DNA of 64,000 nt from Gnetum montanum. Lineage: Eukaryota; Streptophyta; Gnetopsida; Gnetales; Gnetaceae. Positions 54,662 through 64,000 of the stretch are shown in pieces (within the stretch, counting starts at the first letter, position 1; each line of letters starts with the position of its first letter). The position numbers and the translations under genes are program-made. The notes under the pieces were generated by a model. The model had not been told where the DNA came from and searched no databases. It saw only the letters and a list, made by a program, of their open reading frames with translations. The DNA is taken from assembly GCA_015680685.1 (NCBI GenBank), contig MNCI01007802.1, positions 57,780 to 121,779 of the forward strand, in the 5' to 3' direction.

Positions 54662-57650
54662 ATGAACCCCGCAAACAACACTATGGATGCCACCACTCAA
54701 GCCACCAACATCATAGACACCATGGCTGTTCAATAGCCCATCATGCAACACCCGGGAGCACAACCCGCAGCGGAGCCCCGCCGGTCCCTAAGGTTGCAGG
54801 GGAGAGATCCAGCCTCCAACATTATCACCCCGGATCAGTATAATTTCATATGTATTAAGTTACAAGCTGGCCTGGCTGTTGACCGAGCCGAAATGGAAGT
54901 CAAGAGGAAATTTGAAATCTTTTACAGGGGAGGATATGAGTTCACCCCTTCCCCATATGACCTAATCCCTGTTCCAGAGCAGTACTCAGAACTCATCACA
55001 CAGCTCCTCCTGCAAAGGAGCCACACGCTAGGTCAGCATGCGCTCGAGACTCGAATAGAGGAAGAGGATGACTTCGCTGCCCAGTCAAAACATGAGGATT
55101 CCTACCACACTCTCAGCCCACAAGCACACGCTAATCCCATTTTTCATCTGGACATAGGGGAGATCATGCCCCTCCAACCCCTCAGAATAACTCACACGCA
55201 AATGCGTCCATCGCACACATCCTCATTGGCCCATGTGCCACCCTCATCTGATCCCTAATTCAGCATGCTCCCCCTTGCCATCATTCCCGAGGCAGTAGTC
55301 GGCCCATCTTCACAAGCATCACCCCCTCACGATAGCGTGGGAGTAACACTCCCACCCCGAGTGATAGGGATGCCACATGTCATACCGGCCTCCACATCTA
55401 CCCACTACATCCCACACATTCAAATGCATACAGCCCCTTCTACCACCATAACCCAACAGGGAGTCCCTCCACAAAACGTAGTTATACCACGGGTAACGAT
55501 AAGTGGTCAGTCGCAGCAACATTAACCTCCTAATTATAACCTACCACCACGTATGGTTCAACCAGCCAACGTTCCCCTAGTACAGCCACCACCATAGCAA
55601 CCACAACATTTCCCCTATCATGTGCCACAGGTACAACCCCGTCTGCAGTAGCAGCAACATTTCCCTTACAACATGCCACACTCAGTGCCGCCCACCGTTA
55701 ACTTCCCACAAGCACAACAGCCGATCGCTCAGCTTTCGACCTTTCAACCCACAACCCAACAGTCTAACTTGTATACAGCCCCACACTCCTAGCCTGTAGC
55801 TTCACTGAGCACCCAAGATTGGCCAGACGTTAAAAAACTAATGCAGGAATTAACAGACGAGGTAAAATGCCTCAAAACAGCCACCGATGGGGAGCTGAAG
55901 GTAGTGGATTTATACAACGACGACCCCATCAGCTCCTCCGTCCCACCTTTGACTTTGCCCAAAGGCGTCTCCTTACCAACGTTGACAAAGTATAATGGGG
56001 AGACAGACCCCAACGCCCACCTCATAACATTTCGATTGGAATGTGCACTCCTCTAGGCATGGCCTCATTCCATCCTCCGAGTGTTCCCCATGTCCCTCGC
56101 AGGGAGAGCGCTTGATTGGTACCAAGCCCTGCCCAGGAACTCTATCTTTTCCTTGGATGATCTTTTACGCCAGTTTGTGACCCAGTTCAAGTACAACTTG
56201 AAACCCGAGGCCACACTGGACAGCCTCATGCAGGTCAAGCAAGCACCGCTTGAACCTACATAAAAGTTTATTCAGAGATGGAGTGCGGCTCTCAACGAGC
56301 TACACGAGCCAATCTCTCCAACTTATCTACTCACAATTCTGAAAGGGGCTGTCAACGATTTATTCAAGTCCAAATTATATTACCTTAACACACGTGATCT
56401 TAATCAGGCATTTGTGCAGATAAAAAACATAGAGGAAGCGGCTCAAAATAGCCACGACCCTGCATACTTGGCCTTCAGAAACCAACACACTAAGAAAGAT
56501 AAAGAGAAGGCCAAGACAACTATAGCAGCGATAGCAGGAGCCCAACAAACGAACTTCACGCACCAACAAAAACCACCCGCAACCACTACCAACTACTATA
56601 AACCCACTCCTGCAACAACCCCGGAGTCACCATCATCACAGAACTCAACAAACCGTACATGCAATTTTGAGAGGAAAGAACCCTCTCAATACATGCCTCT
56701 GCCGATGAAACCATCTCAGCTCTTTGATCAACTCTTGAAAGCTGGGCTGATGACACACAAGCAGTTATCCCCTGCGGCTATCCAAAGACATGAACGGTTC
56801 TGCCAACTCATACAGAACCCAAGCTTAGCAACCCCAGATGAGCCGCCCGTACCCAAAGACTTTACGATGGATCGCTTCTGCGACTACCATCAACTCAATG
56901 GGCACGGAATAGATTACTGCTTCACCTTGAAGCAAGATATCTAGCGGATGATCGATGACGGCAAAATCACTTTTGATGAGGCTAACCCGATCCAGCCGCA
57001 GAATCAGGCTATGGGGGTGTACAAGGATCCCCTGAACACCCAAGAGGCCCTGTACGTGATTAGCACGATCTACTTCGATGATGATTCCGAGGCAAGTAAC
57101 ATTAACACTATCTACCCTCAAAACACACAAGAAACGTCTCATAGGCCATTCGTAGTGCGGATTCCTCCCGCCATGACCACACCCACACCCCAATCACCAC
57201 ACGTCCCCCAGCAACCCTATGTCGTCCGTATACCTTCAGCCTTACCTACACCCTCAAAGCCACTAATCCCTCACACTCGGCCTACTCCTTTCGTAGTCCG
57301 AGTGCCGCCAGCTATTGCAACAGCGAAGGCCCAACCTCCACCAAAACCAACCCCGTACATCGTTAGAACACCCGAAAGTCCTAACAATTATCAAACCTCC
57401 ACCTCACAGGCGCAAGGCAAACCTCATCCTTATGTCATTAAGGTCCATGGCCAGCCTTCGGCTCAAACACTTCCCACCGAACAAACGCAACCCCGCCCGT
57501 CCCCATATGTGGTGCGCATCCCAAGACAACATGAGGCTCCGAGACCAACTCCACCCCCACACCACATGCGAGAATGCCTAGCTGATAGGCTTACGCATGA
57601 ATGCTTGGAGAAAGAGCGTCAACGGTTGGCTCTGGGGCCACCAAAGCCTA
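54662..57650 (+). pseudogene. T6 gag part of the gag-protease frame
   Basis: Start chosen at 54,662 (MNPANNTMDATTQ), the first ATG of the frame. Order: N-terminal block with DQYNFICIKLQAGL and YEFTPSPYDLIPVPEQYSEL (54,840-55,000); Pro/Gln-rich linker (55,250-55,800); Gag core 55,930-56,400 with SLPTLTKYNG, ALDWYQALPRNSIFSLDDLL, QFVTQFKYNLKPE; zinc knuckle at 56,879-56,920 (CDYHQLNGHGIDYC); Pro-rich tail (57,130-57,600). It forms the particle and packages RNA. It stays in one frame throughout, interrupted only by TAG/TAA at 54,734, 55,256, 55,523, 55,595, 55,649, 55,790, 56,054, 56,261 and 56,942. At the last three, related elements T1 and/or T5 have Gln. Confidence 0.88.
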
Positions 57651-58867
57651 CTCCACTTAGCTCCATACCCATGTCATCATCTAACAACCAACCAAACGCA
57701 GGCAGTAGCAGTGAACCATCTAAGACCCAAGAACCACCCAAATCGATAGTGCCAAACAAAGATGACAAAGCAACAAAGCGGGAGATAAAACTGTTGGGCC
57801 CAATGGACCCAGTCATCGCCGGTAAAAATGTCCCTGACAGTAGGGACTTTGCGACGGCCTTAACGCAAGTCACCCAAGTGCTGAAACAAAAGAACACTTC
57901 TTTAAGCTTGTATGACTTGGTTTTAACATCCCAGACTCATTGGGAAGCTCTGGTACGCATGCTCACATCAATCCTAGTCAGTGAGAACTTACCTCTAAGC
58001 AAACCGGCCATTCATGCCGTAATGTATCCATCTCACGGTGTCATCCCTAAACCCTTGAGCTTCCACGATGATAACATCAAAGTGGACAAGAAGACAGGGG
58101 AAACAACAGCAATCCCCATGTTCATAACCATACACGTAAACCAGTTCAAAATACATAGAGTCCACGTAGACGATGGGGCAGCAACCAACGTTGTACCATA
58201 TCACATCATTGAACAACTGGGACTTACTGACTTGATTAAACCTACGACAACGACATGTTTAAGGTCGTTCAGTGGGTCACGTGTATTGGTCAAAGGCACG
58301 ATAACCTTAAACTTCATAGCGAAAGACCAGTTCCCCACTTCCGCTGACTTCCTAGTTGTTGACGAGATGCCAGGATTCAACCTCATATTGGGAAGACCCT
58401 GGTTGGCCCAATTGAGAGTCGTTTCCTCCCCCATACATCAGGAGATTCACCTACCCTATGAGGGCGAAGAAGTCATCATACATGGGAAAGCGGTCACTCC
58501 TATCATCTCATCAAACACAGACATAGACCAAGGATCGGAAGTCGAGCTCGAAAGGCCTAACCGAAACGACAAGAACCCCCAACCACCGGTAAACAGTAAG
58601 CCCTTTAACACAGAACAAAAATCTCCCGAAACTGAAACACCTGCATCCGACACTCCACACACATTGCCTCATGAAGAAACCAACATCGAAACAATGACAG
58701 ACACCGAAGTACCTAAAAATACCGATACCAAAAACATTCAATCGAACGTCTCCTAGACCAAACTGCCATTCAATGTAATCAGTGAAGGAGACGCAGAATA
58801 CAAAATCGTACCGGTTAATACACCCCCTGACATGAAAATAAAGAAGATCAAAAAACGACTAAAATAA
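57651..58867 (+). pseudogene. T6 aspartic protease part of the same frame
   Basis: Continuous with gag. An active-site block VHVDDGAATNVVPYHI (DDGA at 58,169-58,180), then CLRSFSGSRVLVKGTITL, then EMPGFNLILGRPWLAQLRVV. The DDGA is shared with T1 and T5, so it is the family form. After a Pro/Glu/Thr-rich tail one TAG (58,754) interrupts; the frame then runs on through a Lys-rich end to TAA at 58,865. It would cleave Gag precursors. RT does not follow: the spacer array begins directly after. Confidence 0.85.
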
Positions 58868-58869
58868 AA

Positions 58870-59125
58870 CAATCTTAGTCCGAAACGACGTTAAACTCTA
58901 ACACGTCCGAAATGACACTAAACTACGATAAAACCCAAAAATGCCAAAAATCATAACAGACAAAAAAAAGCGGGGGGGAATAAAATTAAATAGCACTTCT
59001 TATCCAGAAAGACGTTAAACTATCATGTCCGCAATGACATAAAACTAGCCACGATCAGAAATGGTCGGTCTACTATGAAACATCCGCTTTTTCTAAAATA
59101 TTACTCGTTTACAATGGGGCCCGAA
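58870..59125 (+). repeat. T6 protease-RT spacer array
   Basis: About six imperfect units with core CGAAATGRCMTTAAACTA, the reverse complement of the TAGTTTAAGGCCATTTC motif in T1, T2 and T5 (T6 is in the opposite orientation). Confidence 0.8.
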
Positions 59126-59239
59126 ATGGCCTTAAACTACGCATACCTTGTTTTCCTTTTTACATATCATTTATCTTTAGTGCGTCACCTTTAAAACAGA
59201 AATGCAAACCTAGAAACATTTTAATGACGTGTCGTGTGT

Positions 59240-59280
59240 GCAAACAACAAAAAAAATATATATATATATATATTTATTCA
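59240..59280. repeat. Poly-A and (AT)n tract with AATAAA on the minus strand
   Basis: A-run then (TA)n at 59,250-59,272. On the minus strand AATAAA lies at 59,272-59,277, about 115 bases past the stop of the antisense gene, a plausible poly(A) signal for it. Confidence 0.65.
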
Positions 59281-59389
59281 TGCAATGTTGTACAAATGGT
59301 GCCTGTCTTTCTCAATATTTCCCAATTACAATGCCTGTATCAATTGGAATCAGCAAAAATCCAAAACACAAAAAAAAACTACAAAAGCA

Positions 59390-60974
59390 CTAAGTGTCCG
59401 CGGCAGGAGGATCATCTCCTTCAGAACCACGAGTGTCAGGGGCCCCTGCTTCATTGGGGCCAGCCTCGTGAGTATCATCACCACCCTCATGCTGAAAACA
59501 CCAAAAACAAACAACCAACACAAAAATAAGCAAATTTTAAATATTTTAAACATTATCCAATAAATTAACTTCATAAAGACAAAACGCTTACCATAGGGGA
59601 TCCCCCTAGGCCAAACTCCAGTCGACGAAGGATTTCTTCCTCTGGAACGCTGGCCTAATCTGTTCCGTCTAGGCCTAAGTCAATGTCTACTAAAGCCTTG
59701 CCTTTGTCGACCGCTGACCAAGTAGGACGTTTCAAAGGAAATTCACCTATCGACACCTCCCCAGAAGCAGTTGTGATAACCCTTGTAGGCGACTCCATTT
59801 CCAAAATTGTGTTTTGGGCAAAGGTATCGAAGGCAGAACGCAAACCCAACCCCTCCACAAACATCTCCAGCTGCCGCTTTTCAATGGACACCTCTTTCAG
59901 CAACTTCTTGTACTGATGTTTATGGTTTTTCTCGTCCTGACCCCATTTGCAAACCTTGGAAGCGAAAGCCTTCCAATCTTGACACTTAAGGTTCAGGAGA
60001 TCAATTTGAGCTTTGCATTCCGCCATTCTCCGAGTGAGTGATGCATGACGGTTCAGAAGGTTCCAATACCTACTGTACGTAATCTCCTATGTTCGCCAAG
60101 AACGATCTCCATTTAGTCTAGCAGCGGCAAACTCTTATCGAGCCTTTAAATCGTCACGCTCCTCTGTTACTACGGAGACTTCCTTTTCCGTTGCCTGTAC
60201 TTGTAGCCACAACTGTTCAACAGAACGCCTACAAGTCCACAACGACTTGGCATTGTGCACGAGGCTTTCTGCAACTCCTTCATAAACAGGCCTTGGCACC
60301 TGTTCCACTTCTAGGGAGAGTGTAGTTAGGCTTTCTATACTGATGCCCTCAGAGGGATCCCATCTTAGTTTAGCACCTACCCACGCAGAAAACATGAACG
60401 TTAAAATGGTACACATAAGGCAGGAAGCTCCTAATCTTTAAACGATTCATACCTATGTCAGGGTGGACTTCTTGGAGATGTTCAATGACCTCTTCCGCGA
60501 TTCCATCTACAAAATCCATCTTATTTGGCATCTCTGACCAAATAAGTGGCTGACAGGTACGGGAAGAACTAACCTCAGCGGTCCTCTCAGGGAGAACCGT
60601 CTTCATGGGAACGTCCAACCGTACCGTCTTGGTACCGCTGCCTTCATCTAATCCAAAAACATAAAAATAAACAAAAAACGTAGGAGCCACAATTAATTCA
60701 AAAAAATAATAAAAACCAACTAAAAGCGAAGGCATACCCTGATCCTTGTCACCTTCTGGGGGATCGCCCAAATCCAAGTCACCCTTGAGGAAGCTACTGA
60801 ACATTTGGCTGATAGCGTCTGGGTCGTCTAAAGGTTCAGTGTCAGTAGTCCTCTTCGTTAATAGCTCCGTTCCCCCACCTTGGCTCTTCTCTAGGCTTTC
60901 CTCCTCATTGTTTTTCTCGGTACGTGTGTCCTCCTCCTCTCTGATGGTTTCTAAGGCCTGCTTCCTCACTTCAT
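59390..60974 (-). pseudogene. Antisense spliced gene in T6 (truncated at 5' end, unknown function)
   Basis: Minus strand, opposite to gag. Exons 60,974-60,738, 60,647-60,453, 60,376-59,592 and 59,491-59,390. Introns of 90, 76 and 100 bases begin GT and end AG, and the phases join perfectly (DKDQ-D-EGSG; HPDI-G-AKLRW; GSPM-HEGG). Exon 1 is Glu/Lys-rich with DAISQMFSSFLKGDLDLGDP. Exon 3 (261 codons) is charged and helical, probably coiled coil (VEQLWLQVQATEKEVSVVTE; NHKHQYKKLLKEV). Exon 4 is a 33-residue acidic end. Three in-frame stops (TAA, TAG, TAG) all lie in exon 3. The upstream exons present in T5 are gone; the gene is cut at its exon boundary against the integrase scrap. No known domain recognised. 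Confidence 0.75.
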
Positions 60975-61214
60975 CAAATCCAAAAGCAACAACAACAGCG
61001 ACATCGGCATGACATTAACAAATGCCCAATCCACGAAGGCGACCTTGTACTCAAAGCTTTTCGGGAACACCCGGACAAATTCTCAGCCAACTGGGAAGGG
61101 CCTTACGTGGTCATCAAAGCATTTGACAATGGTGCATTCAAGTTAGCTGACACAAAAGGGAACGAGCTTGTCAATCCAATCAATCACTTATACCTAAGAC
61201 CATTCCACGTTTAA
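60975..61214 (+). pseudogene. T6 integrase C-terminal scrap
   Basis: On the plus strand KQQQQRHRHDINKCPIHEGD, then LVLKAF, FSANWEGPYVV and LKLADTKGNE-like to LYLRPFHV and stop TAA at 61,212. It is the C-terminal domain only, equivalent to T1 16,620-16,840 (KQQQKYHAD, HKGDLIL, KGPYMV). It shows that T6 descends from a full element by deletion of about 4 kb. Confidence 0.85.
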
Positions 61215-61224
61215 ACACAAGCTC

Positions 61225-61570
61225 AGGTACGCACAGAGGAGTCTTGGAATTACGACTATAAACTGATACCACAGCTCATCCTGGAATCATGATGGTAAAC
61301 TAACACCACAGAATAGTCCTGGGTTATGACTTAAAACTAATACCACAGCGTCCACAAGGACAATAAACTAGCATTCGTCCAGCAAGACAATAAACTGCCA
61401 CCGTCCTAACCAATCGGGTCTACTAAGACTATAAACTAGCTTGCCTCTCCATAGTTCGCTAAGACTAGAAACTGGCAATGTAACGTCTGTCAAGATGCTA
61501 AACAGGCAATGTCCAACGGGTTATGACATAAAACTAACCCATGATAATCTGCCAAGACTATAAACTGGCA
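61225..61570 (+). repeat. T6 degenerate array downstream of integrase
   Basis: About ten imperfect units with core GACTATAAACTAGCA or GACAATAAACTGSCA, the reverse complement of the T5/T1 array motif. Confidence 0.8.
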
Positions 61571-62600
61571 ATCACATCCATCACATCACTCCGCCGCCAT
61601 GCTCATTCATCAACTTCACTGCATCGCTCGCCATCAATCGCCATTATTAGTACTGTTGTCATCTACATATAGTGCCTACCGTTCTTTAGCATCTCTGCAC
61701 CATTGGCTGCCATGTAAGTCTAAGCTCGTCTATTCGCTCATGGTTTTTTCTTGTCTCCTTGGCGTTATGTTCGCAGGATGACACCAAGAAGTTTTGCACA
61801 AAGATGCACTTCGCCGTAAGCAGCAAGGTAAGACAATGTTCGCAGCATACCTGGCAGGACTAAATCAAACCATTCACTAGTACATCCCCATTTATCGACA
61901 AAATTCTTTATCCATCCGCCAACACATTTTACCTTGGCATCCCCTCGACACGCCCAGTACATTTAAAACATTGTACCATTGTAAAGCTACTGCAACAAGC
62001 AGCACAGCAACTGCGCATGAGTACAAAAGCAAAGCAAAAGTTTACGCCGCCAAAAAAAAAAGAACCCGAGACCCCGGGCACTTTCCATATAAGCCCCAGG
62101 CAGGAAGGCAGTCATCTCAAAACCAAGTACTCATGTCTAAAATGGTCAAAAAGCATCCAGTTGCACAGCTTTGGCTCCCCGTCAATAGGTTCCCCTGAAC
62201 ACTAAACATGGGCCCTGTTCTCCCAAGGAATGTAACACATCCTCCCGTGGCTTTGGCCCTGCCAACAGGTTCCCTTGAACACTAACCGAGGGTCCTGTTC
62301 TGCCAAAGGATGCACATTGCATGTCTAAACTCTGAGTCTGCTAAAACATTGGCTATTGGCAAGGATCAGCATGCCCCATACCCAAACATCCCCTGTCCAT
62401 AGCACAATTTTTTGGGCAGTTACCAATCCCCACGATCTCTAACCTCCTACCAGCCACAAATTTCGCAATCCCAATCCCATGTACTACTGAACACGGTGCA
62501 ATGACGTCTCGTCGAGTGGTAGCGGGCAACGTCTTTATCAAGTTTCTTTTGGTGTTTTGTACTTCTTTATCGACGCTTCTCGGGTCGATTCCTCCAAGCG
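61571..62600 (+). other. T6 3' untranslated region
   Basis: Non-coding. It contains a direct repeat of about 63 bp with an 82-bp period (62,171-62,235 and 62,253-62,315; both with AGGTTCCCYTGAACACTAA). The small open frames here have no features. Confidence 0.65.
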
Positions 62601-62618
62601 TCAACAAAGAGGGGCCAA
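62601..62618 (+). promoter_or_regulatory. T6 polypurine tract
   Basis: TCAACAAAGAGGGGCCAA immediately before the 3' LTR. Confidence 0.88.
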
Positions 62619-63829
62619 TGAAACACCACAAAATTCTGAGCTTTGTACTTCCCCAGCAAAAAGCAGGTCCCTGCGACTCACAGGCAATCGTGGCTACAGT
62701 TGGCGTCACACATTGCAACTTTGGAGAACAAAAGGCTTCATTTTCACTAAGTGTACATCCCCAGCGTATACGCCCAAGCTCACACCTACAGCGTCTACGC
62801 CCAACGTATATGCCTGGCACCTACAGCGTATATGCCCAGCGTATACGTCTGGCACTCCACAGCGTATACGCCCGGCACCCCAGCGTGTACACCTTGGTAC
62901 TGCAGATGCACATGCTCGACGACAGAATCTCCAAAGGCAGAATGAAGACAACACCAAAGAGCAAATATTGAAGCAAGTGGACATCCATCAGCATATACGT
63001 CCGACGTGTACGCCTAGCATCCATCAGCATATACGCCCGACCCTCAGCATCTTCACCCACGTTCACGCACGCTCAGCACATCCAGCGTATACACCCCGCG
63101 TATACGCAGACCTGATACGACGTATAAGCCCAGCGTATATGCTCAACACTTGTAATATTGTACATTTGTAAATTGTGTGCACCCGGTCAACGTGCCACGT
63201 GTCGCCCAACCCGAGTCTAGCGTAACAACCTATATAAAAACCCCGATTTTCCACTTCACCAGGTCGGTTGGCAAAATCCCAGAGCATACCAGAGAACATT
63301 TACGCTGCGCACCAGAGCTGAAACCCTCTTACGCTAGAAGCCTCGTACGCTGCAGATACTCTCTACGCTCCGCCTGCCCTGCGAACCAGAGTCATCCCTG
63401 TATACGTCGGGGCTTTTCATCCGTCTTGTGTTCCCACATGACTGCGTTAGACCGATGCACTGTTCTTTGACTCTGCAATATCGTTGTTTACATTTGCTGC
63501 ATAAGTTATTTTATAGTTTTATGTTAATTTGGCACATGAACTATTTACGCATGTTTACGCTCACGCTTCGTTTGCATCCATTTACGCTTTACACGGTTCT
63601 GTTGCCTTGTTTACGCCCGCACATCGTTCATGCATAACCCAGCGTATTAGCATTTTGCGTATGCGCGAGGAAATCCTTGTCTGATCCACGTGCGTACCAC
63701 CCAAGGTACTCTGCCTTTGTCACATTCCAGATCGCCCTCAGGCGAAGGCAAGGTCTTCTGTACGCGTCCTATGATCCCGCGGCCTCTGTTTTTCCTTCCA
63801 GCCGGAGACCGACGATTTCAGGCGGTACA
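62619..63829 (+). repeat. T6 3' LTR
   Basis: 1,211 bp, TGAAACACCAC to GGCGGTACA. It is longer than the 5' copy mainly through extra palindrome units near 62,790-62,880. TATA at 63,231. The frames inside (62,501-63,470) are repeat artefacts. Confidence 0.93.
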
Positions 63830-63834
63830 TGAGG
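63830..63834. repeat. Target-site duplication of T6 (right copy)
   Basis: TGAGG, identical to 52,736-52,740. Confidence 0.92.
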
Positions 63835-64000
63835 GATATGCACAGTATAGATGTAAGGCTATAAGGGCATGATTGCTACTAGCAAGGATAATTGGATAGG
63901 CTATGACAGTATCACAAAGGGCAAGCTAATGGAAGGTACCACATCTTGACATTTGTAGTATGTTTGGTGGAACACCACCACAAGCGTTGACCTAGAAGGT
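63835..64000 (-). pseudogene. T5 gag N-terminal linker, right of the T6 insertion
   Basis: Continuation of T5 after the T6 target duplication. It corresponds by position to the Pro/Tyr-rich Gag linker of T1 (23.2-23.9 kb). Too short and decayed to show motifs. Confidence 0.5.

Larger units (their letters stand above)
52741..63829 (+). mobile_element. T6: youngest element, plus strand, non-autonomous Tat retrotransposon
   Basis: LTRs 52,741-53,906 and 62,619-63,829, target duplication TGAGG, primer site, leader array, one long gag-protease frame, spacer array, an antisense spliced gene, a C-terminal scrap of integrase, 3' array and polypurine tract. RT, both RNases H and most of integrase are missing, so it depends on other elements to move. 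In the first ~110 LTR bases I count seven differences, all transitions. It sits in the gag of T5. Confidence 0.93.
35646..64000 (-). mobile_element. T5: large Tat element carrying an antisense gene, interrupted by T6
   Basis: Minus-strand order from the right edge: gag remnant (63,835-64,000), T6 insertion, gag, protease, spacer array, an antisense multi-exon gene (about 44.1-48.9 kb), a short second spacer array, RT, RNase H, second RNase H, integrase, 3' array, polypurine tract and 3' LTR (35,646-37,374). The 5' LTR is beyond the window, so the target duplication (left copy would be GGAAT) cannot be checked. All coding parts are broken, mostly by transitions. Confidence 0.85.

Noticed and set aside
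56825-57193. Minus-strand frame over T6 gag
   Set aside because: Shadow of the gag-protease frame.
58747-58792. CGTCTCC/GGAGACG inverted repeat at the end of T6 protease, considered the counterpart of the tail hairpin in T1/T2/T5
   Set aside because: Arms are only 7 bp with a 32-base loop, the sequence is unrelated to the other hairpins, and it sits in coding sequence.
54662-58867. Alternative genetic code (UAA/UAG = Gln) as the explanation of the T6 stops
   Set aside because: Other elements in the window also have TGA and Trp-to-stop changes, and terminal stops are TAA/TGA; transition decay explains the data more simply. Kept only as a test in the findings.
62557-63171. 204-residue frame rich in Tyr-Thr-Pro repeats in the T6 3' LTR
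   Set aside because: The repeats are simply the GCGTATACGC palindrome array translated; several frames on both strands give similar repeats, and the 5' LTR does not keep the frame.

Overview
The window looks like intergenic DNA from a land plant with a large, repeat-rich genome. I see no convincing host gene, tRNA, rRNA, CRISPR array or bacterial feature. Nearly everything is LTR retrotransposon of the Ty3/gypsy superfamily, in several layers of nesting and in different states of decay. Decay is dominated by C-to-T and G-to-A transitions, as expected of heavily methylated plant repeats. A gymnosperm is a reasonable guess (old, slowly removed, Tat-rich nested elements), but this is inference and nothing in the sequence fixes the species.

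Layout. (1) About 1.64-8.36 kb: minus-strand Athila-like element A1 (integrase, RNase H, RT, protease, gag, a decayed tRNA-Asp-type primer site, probable 5' LTR). (2) About 8.4-12.4 kb: plus-strand Ty3/gypsy fragment G2 with an initiator-Met-type primer site, gag, and a protease region duplicated in tandem (~820 bp unit). (3) 13,618-26,441: T1, a structurally complete but coding-dead minus-strand Tat-lineage element, with two ~1.66 kb LTRs and target duplication CATAC. (4) 26,740-~30,860: T2, a relative of T1 that lost RT-RNase H-integrase and its 5' end. (5) ~30.9-31.6 kb: T3, a scrap of another Tat pol. (6) 33.7-35.65 kb: T4, the 3' part of a further Tat element, whose integrase is interrupted by T5. 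(7) 35,646 to beyond the window: T5, a large Tat element, itself interrupted in gag by (8) 52,741-63,829: T6, the youngest element, plus strand, with target duplication TGAGG.

Most notable system. T5 and T6 both carry, between protease and the RT/integrase part and on the strand opposite to gag-pol, a multi-exon gene with GT-AG introns. The last four exons can be matched between the two copies. Intron positions and the phases that can be checked agree, and the exon 3 product is a charged, probably coiled-coil region. In T6 the exons splice in one frame to an acidic C-terminus (three internal stops). In T5 the gene is about 4.8 kb, has a candidate promoter and leader of its own, and lies inside the degenerate repeat array that normally fills the protease-RT spacer. 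Antisense ORFs are known in some Tat elements (for example Grande, downstream of pol). A spliced one in the spacer that is an intron in Ogre elements looks unusual.

Second theme. T1/T2, T5 and T6 share one LTR plan: a start TGAAACA or close to it, a U3 filled with iterated short palindromes, then a G-box-like CACGTG (or its decayed form), then a TATA box. The palindrome sequence is family-specific: GCTACGC/GCGTAGC in T1 and T2, GACTACACTC/GAGTGTAGTC in T5, GCGTATACGC in T6. Two further degenerate arrays (core TAGTTTAAGGCC or TAAACTAGCA) recur at the protease-RT spacer and downstream of integrase in every Tat element that keeps those parts.
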